From Verrucomicrobiaceae bacterium (GTDB lineage: Bacteria > Verrucomicrobiota > Verrucomicrobiia > Verrucomicrobiales > Akkermansiaceae), in NCBI GenBank assembly GCA_027485995.1, contig JAIXPW010000263.1, forward strand, positions 48,733 to 112,732: 64,000 nucleotides of DNA, given 5' to 3'. Shown here piece after piece: positions 1-8,895 of this stretch. A program made the position numbers and the translations under genes. Each line of letters starts with the position of its first letter. Position 1 is the first letter of the stretch. Below the pieces are notes generated by a model. The model had not been told where the DNA came from, did no database searches, and was given only the letters and a program-made list of their open reading frames with translations.

Positions 1-670
1 TCAGGTCCAGCACCCAGCACAGGATCAGAACCGTTGCCCCTACGGCAAGTGCGACGAACGCGCCACGACTCTGGCTCAGGACGATTCCGGCCAAACAGGC
101 CAGAGCCCCGAACGCCCACCCAAGTCGGACCCATCGCCGACTCCCGGGCAGAGACGCAAGTCCACCGAGGAGGAATCCGACACCGAGCAGAAAATTCGCG
201 AAGTGGTTGTAATGGCCATAGAAGCCGGAGGGGTAGGTGGCGGTTTCCCGGCCCGCATAGATCGGCGTGAACGCCGGATCCCTCCACTGCATCACGGCGA
301 CCACCACATTGGCGAGGGCCAGCATCATCAGGCCACCGCCTACCAACCGGTGCGAATCCCGTCCTGAAAGCCAGCCCGCCCAGCAGCATGCGGCCAGTCC
401 GCAGCCAAGCAAGAGACCATCGGATCGTCCGAAATCCGCCACCGGGGACCGAAAGGCGACCCAGGCAGCATAGGCCCCGGCTCCAGTGACCAGGGTGCCG
501 AGCACAACCGAGCCTCTTGAGGACCCGCCTGCGAACGCACCAATCACCAGGGCAGGCAGCCATGCCAGGGAGATCAACCCCAGCGAGAGGGGTTCCAGCG
601 AGGAGGAAAAGGCCAGCGCCAATGCCATTGCCAGCACCACCCACAGTCCGGACAAGGTGCTGGCTTTCAT
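1..670 (-). CDS. O-antigen ligase/polymerase-like membrane protein (partial)
   Basis: Reading the minus strand from an ATG at 670 gives 223 codons without a stop before the window edge, so the C-terminal part is missing. The visible part is strongly hydrophobic with about six membrane segments. It contains YGHYNHFANF (residues 151-160) and SQSRGA (199-204); the N-H-F-A and S-x-S-R-G-A patterns are typical of the O-antigen ligase/Wzy_C superfamily, whose members join or polymerise glycan chains at the periplasmic face of the inner membrane. The start overlaps the stop of the upstream gene (ATGA at 667-670), so the two are co-transcribed. A second protein of this superfamily lies at 23158-24747. 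Ligase and polymerase cannot be told apart from sequence. Confidence 0.8.
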   Translation of the reverse strand, partial: MKASTLSGLWVVLAMALALAFSSSLEPLSLGLISLAWLPALVIGAFAGGSSRGSVVLGTLVTGAGAYAAWVAFRSPVADFGRSDGLLLGCGLAACCWAGWLSGRDSHRLVGGGLMMLALANVVVAVMQWRDPAFTPIYAGRETATYPSGFYGHYNHFANFLLGVGFLLGGLASLPGSRRWVRLGWAFGALACLAGIVLSQSRGAFVALAVGATVLILCWVLDL

Positions 671-1434
671 GGATGAAGATCCGCCTGAGACCAGTATCCT
701 TTGACCGGATGGATCCGCAGCGCTCCTTGCCTGCGGAAGGCCTCGAATTCCTCAGGGCGCTTGGGAACTTCCGGAGCCATGAAACGGTCCTGATCTGGGA
801 AAGGCCGCACCCGGAAACCCAGATGATGGGCTGCCGTTGGCAACATCAGTTCAAGATAGATCCTGATGGGCGGCCGGAGCTTCGCAACGGCGAGAAACGC
901 CTCGACCTTCCAGAAAGATCCACAGCCCAGCATCGATAGAACCACCCTGCGATCATCCCGGACACTGATGGAATCCCAGTAATCCATGAAGGCGGGGTCA
1001 TGTCGGTGATAGGTCAAATGGGGGTGCCCGGTGCCCTCGACCTGGTTCAGGCGATGTCCGGCGACATCGGCATTTTCGCGACTCAACACCTCCAGCAGGC
1101 GGGCATTCAGGCAGGGAACCAGGGGAATCTCGTCGTACTCTGCCAGATGCACATGGCTGACACCGAGCTTTTCCAAAAAAGGGGCTGCTGCCGCAAACAC
1201 CCCGAGGTAACTCTGCCGCTCCCTTGGATGATCCCGGGTTCGAAGCTCGGGATCATTCACATACACCGCATGCTCGACCTGAAGCTTCGAGTAATGGTCC
1301 TCTGGTCCTCCGTAGGCGACGATGATCTCCTGCTGGGGATCGTGATCCAGCCAATGGGCGACCATGCGGGTCACCGCTGCCGGAGGCTCATGGGTCAAAA
1401 GCACCGTGGCTACCGTTGGCGCATGAATCGTCAT
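667..1434 (-). CDS. Uncharacterised protein, possible GT-A glycosyltransferase
   Basis: This 255-residue soluble protein has no signal peptide or membrane segment. The N-terminus (VATVLLTHEPPA, residues 8-19) and the acidic stretch EYDEIPL (99-105) resemble the beta-strand starts and DxD region of GT-A glycosyltransferases, but no diagnostic motif is present and I do not recognise the family with certainty. The reading frame is open further upstream, but the ATG at 1434 is preferred because it overlaps the stop of the small upstream gene by ATGA and the upstream extension is low-complexity. Its position between an initiating phosphosugar transferase and an O-antigen ligase-like gene suggests a role in glycan assembly. 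The coding call is firm, the function is not. Confidence 0.65.
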   Translation of the reverse strand: MTIHAPTVATVLLTHEPPAAVTRMVAHWLDHDPQQEIIVAYGGPEDHYSKLQVEHAVYVNDPELRTRDHPRERQSYLGVFAAAAPFLEKLGVSHVHLAEYDEIPLVPCLNARLLEVLSRENADVAGHRLNQVEGTGHPHLTYHRHDPAFMDYWDSISVRDDRRVVLSMLGCGSFWKVEAFLAVAKLRPPIRIYLELMLPTAAHHLGFRVRPFPDQDRFMAPEVPKRPEEFEAFRRQGALRIHPVKGYWSQADLHP

Positions 1435-1688
1435 TCCGGACTCAGACGGGGGAAGTCTGGCGCGGTGGCCCGGGTGAAACCCACGGACTGACGCCAATAT
1501 CGAATCTTGTCCTGCGAGCAGAAAACCGGCTTCAATGCCACCCCTCCATCGAAGCCGACGACATGAACCCGGCCTCTCCACACGATGATGAGGGCGCGTC
1601 CAAGAAGCTCGCCTGTCTCCTCATCACGAATGCGGGAACCCAGCAAGCCGATGTACAGGTTTCCGAGTTTCCGGAGCAATGCGCGCAT
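1431..1688 (-). CDS. Small hypothetical protein of polysaccharide cluster
   Basis: This 85-residue protein has a basic N-terminus (MRALLRKLGNLYIGLLG), the segment IRDEETGELLGRALI (20-34), then a beta-rich region containing WRGRVHVVGFDG. It has no membrane segment and no known domain that I can name. It is translationally coupled to the next gene by an ATGA overlap at 1431-1434 and lies 23 bp downstream of the sugar transferase gene. Coupling on one side and the lack of a competing frame support a real gene. It could be a small partner of either neighbour; that is inference only. Confidence 0.6.
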   Translation of the reverse strand: MRALLRKLGNLYIGLLGSRIRDEETGELLGRALIIVWRGRVHVVGFDGGVALKPVFCSQDKIRYWRQSVGFTRATAPDFPRLSPE

Positions 1689-1711
1689 GCAGGTGATCAG
1701 GCTTCGTCGAA

Positions 1712-3130
1712 CTACTTCGCTCCCTTGGCGAGAAGAACCGCCGGGATGGTCTGGAAGAGAATCTTCACGTCGAGCCAGATCGACCAGTTGTCGATGTACT
1801 GGAGATCAAGATTCACCCAATCCTCGAAGCAGGTGATTTGGTTCCGTCCGCTCACCTGCCAGATGCAGGTCAGACCCGGCTTCACGCTCAACTTGCGCCG
1901 ATGGGAGGAATTCTCGATCTTGGGGAGCTCATACATCGCCATCGGGCGAGGTCCCACAAGACTCATCTCACCTCTTATCACATTGATTAACTGTGGCAGT
2001 TCATCAATCGAAAACTTTCTCAGGATCCGTCCGACCGGAAAAATGCGCGGGTCATGCTCGAGCTTGAAAACCGGGCCAGACATCTGATTGCCCGCCGCGG
2101 CCTTCAATTCCTCGAGTTTCTTGTCAGCATCCGGGATCATGGTCCGGAACTTCCACATCTTGAAAGGCTTGCCATATCTTCCTGCCCGCTCCTGAAAGTA
2201 GAACACCGGGCCTGGACTCTGCAGCTTGATGGCGATGGCCGCGATGGCCCAGGCTGGCGAGGAGATCAGCAGGATAAAGAGAGCTCCCATCCAGTCCATC
2301 ACCCCTTTGGCAAGCAGCTCCCACGACAGATCCGGAGTTGAGCGCAGCACCAGAAGCGGCTTCCCGCCCACCATGTCGAAGGTGGGGCGGGCCACCTGTG
2401 TCTGCATGAAGTTGGCGGCCACCCAGGCTTCGATTCCCCGTGACTCACAGATCTCGATGGCGGTCCCAAGCTGATCGAACTGCGCATGCTTGGCCGCAAA
2501 CATCACCCGCTCGACAGCCTCATCTTCAAGCATCCGCTGAAACTGCTCCCAGTCCTCCGTTCTCAGGTCATGGCAACCGACGATCCTCCAGAGGATTTTT
2601 TCATCCTCAGGGACCTCCGAAAGCCAGAGCTCGATGTCCTCCGGGGTTCCAGCCAGCACGATGGATTCCTTGCGCCCCTCCGATTGGCTGATCCGGTAGA
2701 AATAACGTCCATAGGCCCAGCTCCGGAGGATCAGAAGCACCAAGGCCAGCGGAATCGCGATCAGCAGGATGGCACGGCTGGACGCATTGAACTTGAAGAA
2801 CACCACCATCACCCCGATCGCCAGGGCCAGCACCATGAAGGCGCGCAGGACCTGCAGGATCGCAGGTCTCAGGCTTTGTCGCAGCGGACGGCGGTAGAAC
2901 CCGAAGAGTTCAAGCGCCAGAGGCGTGAACGGGACGACGATGAACAGCAGCCAGGTGATCTCCTCCAGACCGGAAACCCCCTCCATGTTGACGTTGATGC
3001 CTCTCCACTGAAGAAAACTGATCAACGGCTCCCGCAGGAATGCAGCGATGGCAAACGCGCACCAGATCAACAGGGCGTCTGCGAGCTGGAGGATCTGGAT
3101 CGAAAAGGACTGGCGGCGATTGAATGACAT
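1712..3130 (-). CDS. Undecaprenyl-phosphate sugar phosphotransferase (WbaP/ExoY type)
   Basis: This 472-residue polyprenyl-phosphate hexose-1-phosphate transferase starts repeat-unit synthesis by moving a sugar 1-phosphate from a nucleotide sugar to the lipid carrier. The N-terminal half has about four membrane segments and a CoA-binding-like domain. The C-terminal half is a bacterial sugar transferase domain: a membrane hairpin, SPGPVFYFQERAG, FRTM, then DELPQL (from about residue 376), VGPRP (about 394) and KPGLT-IWQVSGR near the end. The ATG at 3130 is used because LQLADALL then falls where family members begin; an in-frame GTG at 3157 would add nine residues. It is the only initiating transferase seen, so it probably primes the polymer made by this cluster. 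The donor sugar is unknown. Confidence 0.9.
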   Translation of the reverse strand: MSFNRRQSFSIQILQLADALLIWCAFAIAAFLREPLISFLQWRGINVNMEGVSGLEEITWLLFIVVPFTPLALELFGFYRRPLRQSLRPAILQVLRAFMVLALAIGVMVVFFKFNASSRAILLIAIPLALVLLILRSWAYGRYFYRISQSEGRKESIVLAGTPEDIELWLSEVPEDEKILWRIVGCHDLRTEDWEQFQRMLEDEAVERVMFAAKHAQFDQLGTAIEICESRGIEAWVAANFMQTQVARPTFDMVGGKPLLVLRSTPDLSWELLAKGVMDWMGALFILLISSPAWAIAAIAIKLQSPGPVFYFQERAGRYGKPFKMWKFRTMIPDADKKLEELKAAAGNQMSGPVFKLEHDPRIFPVGRILRKFSIDELPQLINVIRGEMSLVGPRPMAMYELPKIENSSHRRKLSVKPGLTCIWQVSGRNQITCFEDWVNLDLQYIDNWSIWLDVKILFQTIPAVLLAKGAK

Positions 3131-3172
3131 CAGGAGGTTGGGCGAGAAAACTGACACCAGGGGCGAAGGGGA

Positions 3173-4354
3173 TCAATCCCGGATCGCGTTCCTTACGGAC
3201 AGGGCAGCGCGACCGCCCTGCGAACTGGCGCTGTAATACTCCGAGATATCGCGGATTCTCTCTTGTGGAACCCGATCCAATGAAGATCGGACAGCGCCAG
3301 AGAGGGCGGTTTGGAAACTCCGCTCATCCAGTGGATCGAACTCAACCCCGGTATCGGAATGACAAAGATCCGCTGTTGCCCCGTTGTAGATCGAAAAAAG
3401 CTGCGGCAATCCGGCCACCAGTGTCTCAAGGGTGGCCAGTGGCCAGTTGTCATCCAGGGTCGGCAGGATCGCCCAGTCGGCGGCAGCGAAGTAACGGGGA
3501 AGCTCCGGATGCTGAACAAAGCCCGTGGTCACCACCTTGATGCCGGGATTTTTTCGGATCCATTCCTCAAGCCACTCCCGATTCTCTCCGTCTCCCAGAA
3601 TCAGCAGGGAAAAGGTCGGGCAATCGGGCTCTGCCGCCACCCTTGCGGCTGCCGCCGCCATCTGAAGGATGCCCTTGCGGGGGGAAAGGCTGCCGGAAAA
3701 CAGAAACACGCGACCCACCAATCCAAGCTCGGCCCTGACCGCCTCTCGTCTGGATCGCCATTCCTCCACTCCCGCGCACCACTCGGTCGTATCGATCCCG
3801 GTCATTCCCTCATCCACGCGGGCAGGGTCCGCACCATAGGATTCAAGCAGCCGGGTCGATTCCGGTCCATTCGTCCAGAAGCGGGTGGCCTGGCTGACGA
3901 TCACTCGGCGGATCATCCGTTTGATCAATCCCACATGCCCCTCGGTGTGGAGCGTGCCTTCGGAGTAAACCGTCACCGGCACCTTGTGAATGGCTCCGTA
4001 AAGCAACGACCACATCGTACGGAAACCGAACTCAGCCGTGATGATCGCATCCGGCTTCGACTCCCTGAGGGCGCGATAGGTCAACTCAGAAAAATGGAAC
4101 TGCCTCCGCTCGGTGTAGTGGACATCCTGACGATGACGCTTGTAGATGAACGACCGGCAGTTCTGGGTGACCATCTTGAACCGACAATCGTCCGTGCCCG
4201 TCTGCCAGGCTCGATTGAACTCGGAAAGCGTATCGAGAACCACGGTGAGGTCCACCCGTCGTGCAATCTCATTGTAGAAGCCGACCCTGTAGGGGGGAAG
4301 CATGTTGGTCACCAGCGTGACACGTGGCGTCCGGATGGAGTGGAGATTCGACAT
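3173..4354 (-). CDS. Glycosyltransferase family 4-like
   Basis: A 393-residue GT-B fold glycosyltransferase, cytoplasmic or peripheral. The N-terminal half starts with RVTLVTNMLPPYRVGFYNEI, typical of an acceptor-binding domain. The C-terminal nucleotide-sugar domain shows GSLSPRKG (221-228), LLILGDG, and the late region FAAADWAILPTLDDNWPLATLE that holds the E-x7-E-like catalytic part. It probably adds one sugar to a lipid-linked repeat unit; donor and linkage cannot be read from sequence. It lies five bases from the GtrA-like gene start and is followed by the initiating sugar transferase, so it belongs to the same transcription unit. Length is normal for the family. Confidence 0.85.
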   Translation of the reverse strand: MSNLHSIRTPRVTLVTNMLPPYRVGFYNEIARRVDLTVVLDTLSEFNRAWQTGTDDCRFKMVTQNCRSFIYKRHRQDVHYTERRQFHFSELTYRALRESKPDAIITAEFGFRTMWSLLYGAIHKVPVTVYSEGTLHTEGHVGLIKRMIRRVIVSQATRFWTNGPESTRLLESYGADPARVDEGMTGIDTTEWCAGVEEWRSRREAVRAELGLVGRVFLFSGSLSPRKGILQMAAAAARVAAEPDCPTFSLLILGDGENREWLEEWIRKNPGIKVVTTGFVQHPELPRYFAAADWAILPTLDDNWPLATLETLVAGLPQLFSIYNGATADLCHSDTGVEFDPLDERSFQTALSGAVRSSLDRVPQERIRDISEYYSASSQGGRAALSVRNAIRD

Positions 4355-4359
4355 GGGAT

Positions 4360-4887
4360 TCAGGAGTGGAACACGACCAGTTTCCGGAAAACGAAGTTCA
4401 CGAAGGTTGAGATGAAGATGACACCCAGCTTGACCAGCAGATCATTCACCGAGCAGTATGTGATCAGGTACCAGGCCGCCAATTGCCCGGCGGCAAAGCT
4501 GACGGCGGCGGCAGCGGTGAAAAGCACGAACTCTTTTCGGGGCGCATGCTTTCCGGAGATGAACACCCAACGCCGATTGGTCGAATAGGTAAAGGCATTG
4601 GTCGGAATGAAACCTGCGGTGATCTCACACAGGTTCCAGAACAGCCTCGAGGACTCGTACGAGGCACCCATCAGGTGGATCGCCAGCCAGCGGAACAAGG
4701 CGCAACTACCCAGGAAAACGATGACGGAAAGCCCGCCAATCAGAAGGTACTTCGTGAACTGCCAGGAACCCGGGGCGTCCGGACGGAGGACCACCGAGAA
4801 GGCATTCCGGAAGCCGCGTCTGCGGCCGTCCGACCAGAGCGCGGCCGCGTCACGAAGCGCGTCGAATGGATATCGGGCAAGACTCAT
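4360..4887 (-). CDS. GtrA-like membrane protein
   Basis: A 175-residue protein with four predicted membrane helices; KYLLIGGLSVIVFLGSCALF and FRKLVVF near the ends match the GtrA pattern. GtrA-like proteins are thought to flip polyprenyl-linked glucose or otherwise assist surface glycosylation together with a GtrB-type transferase. A GtrB/DPM-like glycosyltransferase with C-terminal membrane segments is encoded two genes upstream (5690-6688), which fits a GtrA/GtrB pair. The start overlaps the stop of the GT2 gene (ATGA at 4884-4887). The N-terminal 40 residues are longer than in minimal family members. Confidence 0.85.
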   Translation of the reverse strand: MSLARYPFDALRDAAALWSDGRRRGFRNAFSVVLRPDAPGSWQFTKYLLIGGLSVIVFLGSCALFRWLAIHLMGASYESSRLFWNLCEITAGFIPTNAFTYSTNRRWVFISGKHAPRKEFVLFTAAAAVSFAAGQLAAWYLITYCSVNDLLVKLGVIFISTFVNFVFRKLVVFHS

Positions 4888-5693
4888 GGCTGAACGTCGT
4901 ACTTGCCCCGGCAGGTATCCAGCAGCTGTCCCATGACGGCAAAGAGCCCTCCAAAGCCCTTGATCTTCGTCGGCACCTTGCCCGAGGCCGGATAGACCCG
5001 GGAGACCGGAGTCTCGATCACCCGGAAGCGCAGCGCGGCCGCCTGGATCGCGAGATGGTAGTGGAGCTGATAGCGGTCAAACACCGGCCTGAACACTCCA
5101 ATGCGGGGATCCTCGAGCAGCCGACGGCTGTAGGCGCGGAAACCGTTGGTCGTATCGGTGTAACGGAATCCGGCCGCCATTGAGATCAAGGGCGCGTGCA
5201 TCAGGTTCACCGCCAGATAGCGGCTCAGCGGCGTGTTTTCATGATGCCCTCCCGGAATGAAACGGCTGCCCTGGACATGGTCATACCCCTTTTCCAGCAG
5301 CTCGATCATCGAGGGAATGGCATCCAGTCCATCCTTGCCGTTGCCGTCGATCACCACGACTCCGTCGTAGCCTTCCGAGAGGCAATAATGGAACGCCATC
5401 CGCATTTGCGAACTGAGCTTGCCGGGGCCGCGCTTGACCAAGAGGGCCTTTGCTCCCGTGGACTCCATCAGGGTGCCATCAAGCGAGCCGTCCGTGCTGC
5501 CACCATCGGCCACAATCACATCGACGATGGAGGCATGGGCCGACATCGCCGCCAGCTGCTTCCGGATCTTCTCTCCTTCGTTGATCACGAAGACACAGAT
5601 CGCCCAGCGCTTCGCCCGCGGACGATCCCAGATGACTTCGTACCGGGGGCTTGCGAGGTCGTCGCCCCGGAGTTGAGCAGCGGATTCACTCAT
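4884..5693 (-). CDS. Glycosyltransferase family 2
   Basis: A 269-residue GT-A enzyme. The nucleotide-binding start is AICVFVINEGEKI, followed by VADGGSTDGS (residues 61-70) and VIDGNGKDG (114-122), which stands in the DxD region. No membrane segment is obvious, unlike its upstream neighbour. The pattern is that of dolichyl/polyprenyl-phosphate sugar synthases, which move a sugar from a nucleotide donor to a polyprenyl phosphate. The gene overlaps both neighbours by ATGA (4884-4887 and 5690-5693), placing it in one block with the second GT2 enzyme and GtrA. Acceptor and donor are not determined. Confidence 0.85.
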   Translation of the reverse strand: MSESAAQLRGDDLASPRYEVIWDRPRAKRWAICVFVINEGEKIRKQLAAMSAHASIVDVIVADGGSTDGSLDGTLMESTGAKALLVKRGPGKLSSQMRMAFHYCLSEGYDGVVVIDGNGKDGLDAIPSMIELLEKGYDHVQGSRFIPGGHHENTPLSRYLAVNLMHAPLISMAAGFRYTDTTNGFRAYSRRLLEDPRIGVFRPVFDRYQLHYHLAIQAAALRFRVIETPVSRVYPASGKVPTKIKGFGGLFAVMGQLLDTCRGKYDVQP

Positions 5694-6688
5694 TGCGCGA
5701 CCTCCTCGGTGGATTCCTTCACAATGCTGGACTGCACGGTGTCCTCAAGGAGGACCGAGCTGTTGGCCTCGTGGGCGATGAAATAGAGCGGTCGGCTGCG
5801 CACCTCGCCCAAAATGGTTCCGACATACTCGCTCAGGACGGCCAGGATCAGGCAGATGAAGAAGAACATGCCACTTTGCTGGAGCGAAAGCGTCGTCCAT
5901 CCGGCGATCACGTCGGGCTTCACCAGATAAATCCCCAGAACATAAAGGGCGTAGAGCAGATTGAGCAGGGCGCCGATCATGCCCGCCACCGTCACCATCC
6001 GCAGAGGATGCCGGGTATGCGCCGCGAGCAGGTCGATGGCCGTCGCAAGTTCGGAAGCAAAGGAGCCACGACGCTTCAGTGATCCGCGTTCGACGCGCTG
6101 GTAAGGAAAAAACTCATGATGGTAGCCCAGCGTGAGCGTCAACACCCGCAGATACCGGCTCTGCACCCGAACCTGCAGCAACGCGTTGACGGCCTGACGA
6201 CTCATTGCCCGGAAATCCTCCGCCCCCCTCTTGAGATCCACCCCGAGACGGCGATTGCAGTATCCGCGGAATGCGCTGCCAAAGAGCTCACGGAACCCAG
6301 AACGGACCCGGGGATTTTCCGCGACTCCATGGACGATTCCCCCATTGATGCGGCATTTGGCCACCAGGTCCGGGATGCGCTCCACCGGATCACCCGCCGG
6401 ATCCATGGTGACCACATAGTCACCGATCGCGGATTCGATCCCGGCCGAAAGCGCCACGTCCCTGCCGAACGGACGGGAGAGCCTCAAGTAACGGACCTGT
6501 TGAACGTCCTTCAGCAGGTGATCAATGGCCTGGCGGGTTTGATCCGTTGAGCCATCGTCCACCAGAATGATCTCGAAAAAGCGGTAGCCTGCCGACATCA
6601 CCCGCGAGAGATCCCTGAGGAACGATTCGACCAAACTGCCATCGTTTTCCAACGGCACGACAACACTGACTACGGTGTGGGAATCCAT
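5690..6688 (-). CDS. Membrane-anchored GT2 glycosyltransferase (GtrB/DPM1-like)
   Basis: A 332-residue protein with an N-terminal GT2 domain and two C-terminal membrane segments, the layout of GtrB/ArnC-type enzymes that load a sugar onto undecaprenyl phosphate. VDDGSTD (43-49) and MDPAGDP (95-101) are the nucleotide and metal-binding sites; the pair of hydrophobic helices lies near residues 240-305. The frame is open further upstream, but ATG at 6688 (MDSHTVVSVVVPL) aligns with the normal start of the fold, and the extension is arginine/serine-rich shadow sequence. It probably supplies the lipid-linked sugar that the GtrA-like protein at 4360 would flip. Confidence 0.87.
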   Translation of the reverse strand: MDSHTVVSVVVPLENDGSLVESFLRDLSRVMSAGYRFFEIILVDDGSTDQTRQAIDHLLKDVQQVRYLRLSRPFGRDVALSAGIESAIGDYVVTMDPAGDPVERIPDLVAKCRINGGIVHGVAENPRVRSGFRELFGSAFRGYCNRRLGVDLKRGAEDFRAMSRQAVNALLQVRVQSRYLRVLTLTLGYHHEFFPYQRVERGSLKRRGSFASELATAIDLLAAHTRHPLRMVTVAGMIGALLNLLYALYVLGIYLVKPDVIAGWTTLSLQQSGMFFFICLILAVLSEYVGTILGEVRSRPLYFIAHEANSSVLLEDTVQSSIVKESTEEVAQ

Positions 6689-6707
6689 GAGTGTAAGGGA
6701 ATGGGTC

Positions 6708-7829
6708 TCAGCAGGTGGAGGCCAGGATGGCGTCGATCTCGTCCTCGACGTCGAAAATGTTGTCGATCTTGCCACCCATCACGTGGACCAGGGCAGGGAG
6801 CATCGGGTCCCGACGAAACAGGATCGGGCGACCGTCATCCACTTCGGTTTGTGGCAGGAGGGTTTTCACTTCCCAGATTGAATCGCAGTGGATTGCGTTG
6901 CGCAATGCTGGGATGTAGCGGGATGCGTCGCTGAGCATGTATTCGAAGTGGCTCTGCTTCTTGAGAAGGGAAAAGCGTTCATAGGGGTCGATCGGGATCT
7001 CGCCCGGCTTTTCAAACCACTGAAGGTGGGGCGTGTAGCGGACGTGGCTCAGAGTGGTCAGGCCCCGCGATGGATACGGCATGAACGAAAAGAACGGCCC
7101 GCACATCATGGTGACGGAAAGGCCATCCAGCTCCTCCGGCAGCTGGATCAAGGCCATTTCCGCCAGCTCCTGCTTCAAGGGAATAGGCGGCAGGTGGCTG
7201 CCATGGGTCAGGAGGTTCAGGCCACTGTAGGTCGCATTGATCACCAGGGTCGCCGGCAGTTCCGAGCCATCGCTGAGCCTCACCACCACCCCATCCGCAG
7301 CCTTTTCGGCGGACTGCACCCTCGTGCCGAAGCGGATGGGAATGCCGGCATTTTCAAGATCCCGGCGGCAACGATCACGAAGCAACGAGCAGTCGAATGC
7401 GCATTCCTCCGCGATCCAGACTGCCTCGGTCAGGGTGGGATTGAACAATTTCGAAATCCGATCGGGAGCCTGCTTCAAGGGTGCGCCGATCCGCTTCATG
7501 AAGACCTCGAATTGGCTGGCCGTGACCTTCGAAAAAAGTCTGCTCACCCCGTAGATCTTGGTGAACCTGTCAACGATCGCCTCACGGTAAACACTGCGGA
7601 ACCGCTCGTAATTGTGCCGCGACCGATAGGCCGTCATCAGGCTGCGCGGGTAATGATAGCCCCCGTGAACCCGCGCCTGATTGACCCTGGACGCGCGGGT
7701 CAGCAGTTCATCTTCCGCCTCCACGACAAGCGGCCTGAGCCCTCTACGTTGTAGCATCAGCGCGATCGAACAGCCGAAGAATCCACCGCCTGCGATGACG
7801 ACATTGATAGATTTTTGGGTGGGAGTCAT
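6708..7829 (-). CDS. FAD-dependent oxidoreductase (DAO-like)
   Basis: A 373-residue flavoprotein of the D-amino-acid oxidase/glycine oxidase fold. The dinucleotide-binding motif is VVIAGGGFFGCSIA (residues 10-23), followed by VVEAEDELLTRAS and the family-typical N-Q-A-R-V-H-G-G-Y-H-Y-P-R stretch near residue 51. The second FAD contact LVINATY is near the middle. The substrate is unknown: such enzymes oxidise amino acids, amino sugars or 2-hydroxy acids. Its place in a glycan cluster, 19 bp upstream of a polyprenyl-phosphate glycosyltransferase, suggests oxidation of a sugar or a sugar-linked amine, but this is inference. It follows a 228-bp gap that may hold its own promoter. Confidence 0.8.
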   Translation of the reverse strand: MTPTQKSINVVIAGGGFFGCSIALMLQRRGLRPLVVEAEDELLTRASRVNQARVHGGYHYPRSLMTAYRSRHNYERFRSVYREAIVDRFTKIYGVSRLFSKVTASQFEVFMKRIGAPLKQAPDRISKLFNPTLTEAVWIAEECAFDCSLLRDRCRRDLENAGIPIRFGTRVQSAEKAADGVVVRLSDGSELPATLVINATYSGLNLLTHGSHLPPIPLKQELAEMALIQLPEELDGLSVTMMCGPFFSFMPYPSRGLTTLSHVRYTPHLQWFEKPGEIPIDPYERFSLLKKQSHFEYMLSDASRYIPALRNAIHCDSIWEVKTLLPQTEVDDGRPILFRRDPMLPALVHVMGGKIDNIFDVEDEIDAILASTC

Positions 7830-8057
7830 TGGCAGTTGGTTCGGCTAGCTCTCTCTTCGCAGGTGGATTGATCATGACAAACGGCTGGCCGTCGAGGCTG
7901 GAGAGAGTCCAACTGTGGACAGGTTATGCAATTCGCCTGAGGATTTTTCAGGGTCTTCGAGGGACTGCCGTGCAAGCTGTTGGCCAATCAATCGGCTGAC
8001 TTCGGCGGGGAGGAGAAGACGGCACCAGGTGGGGCGATGAATTGTTCCATCGCAGAA

Positions 8058-8882
8058 TCAGCCCAGCTGAACAAAGGGATAGATTGAAGCAGCCTCGCGA
8101 ATCGCCACGGGTACGGATTCTTCAAAGGGCTCGGTCGCGCGCATTTCGATCGCCACGTCGCCCTGGTAGCCGATCTCCTCCAGAACGGTCGCGATTCGTG
8201 GATGCACACTGTGGGGAGTGGTCCAGTCCCCCAGATTGGGTTGGCTGGCATGGACATGGGCGATCAAAGCCGCTACCTGCCGCAGGACGGGCTCGAAAAC
8301 CTCCCCGCTCAACGCCAGTCCGCCGCCATCGACGTGAAGTCGAAAGCCCGGGGAGTCCACCAGGCCGACGAGCTCCGCCGCCTGATCCAGCCGGGTGCAG
8401 AAATCCGCGCCGTAGGCTTCAGGATTCGCCTCCATCACCAGACAGGATCCGAAGCCCGCACAGGCGTCGCCCACTTCCCGAAAAAAGGGCACAGCGCCGG
8501 CCACGGCCTCGGCATGGCTCATTGATCCCTTCAGCCGGTTCTTGGGCGAGCCGAACACCATCGGACCCGCGCCACACCACCCGGCCACCCGGCCGACGGC
8601 GATCAGCCACTCTTTCATCCGCGTCCGGGAGGCCTCGTCCTCGAACAGGTTCACCGCCTCCGCTCCAAACAACAAGGCCTGGAACGAACCCACCCGGAAG
8701 CCGCGCTCGCGCAGCCACTCGGACTTCGCCCGGACCTCCGATTCTTTGGCTAGCAGGGGATTTCCAAAGGCCCGCAGCGGTGCGAGTTCGAGGGTCGATA
8801 CCCCCTTCGCGAGCAAGATCGGCAACATCTCCTCTTCACGCTCGGGAGGCCAGGCAATGTGGGATACGGAAAGGTCTCTCAT
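8058..8882 (-). CDS. Sugar phosphate isomerase/epimerase family protein (TIM barrel)
   Basis: A 274-residue protein of the xylose isomerase-like/AP endonuclease 2 TIM barrel family. Metal-ligand candidates appear in order: E in VMEANPEAYG, D in LHVDGGG, H in AHVHASQPN and E in VAIEMRA near the C-terminus. Family members isomerise or epimerise sugars or cyclitols with a divalent metal, or degrade inositol-like substrates. It lies 13 bp downstream of a large membrane protein gene and upstream of an FAD oxidoreductase, so the two could act one after the other on a sugar. The ATG at 8882 gives the canonical barrel start (LSVSHIAWPP). The substrate is not predictable. Confidence 0.8.
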   Translation of the reverse strand: MRDLSVSHIAWPPEREEEMLPILLAKGVSTLELAPLRAFGNPLLAKESEVRAKSEWLRERGFRVGSFQALLFGAEAVNLFEDEASRTRMKEWLIAVGRVAGWCGAGPMVFGSPKNRLKGSMSHAEAVAGAVPFFREVGDACAGFGSCLVMEANPEAYGADFCTRLDQAAELVGLVDSPGFRLHVDGGGLALSGEVFEPVLRQVAALIAHVHASQPNLGDWTTPHSVHPRIATVLEEIGYQGDVAIEMRATEPFEESVPVAIREAASIYPFVQLG

Positions 8883-8895
8883 GGTCGGATCTGTT

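Noticed and set aside
1000..1491. 163-codon plus-strand frame
   Set aside because: It is antisense to the better-supported gene at 667-1434, which has coupled neighbours.
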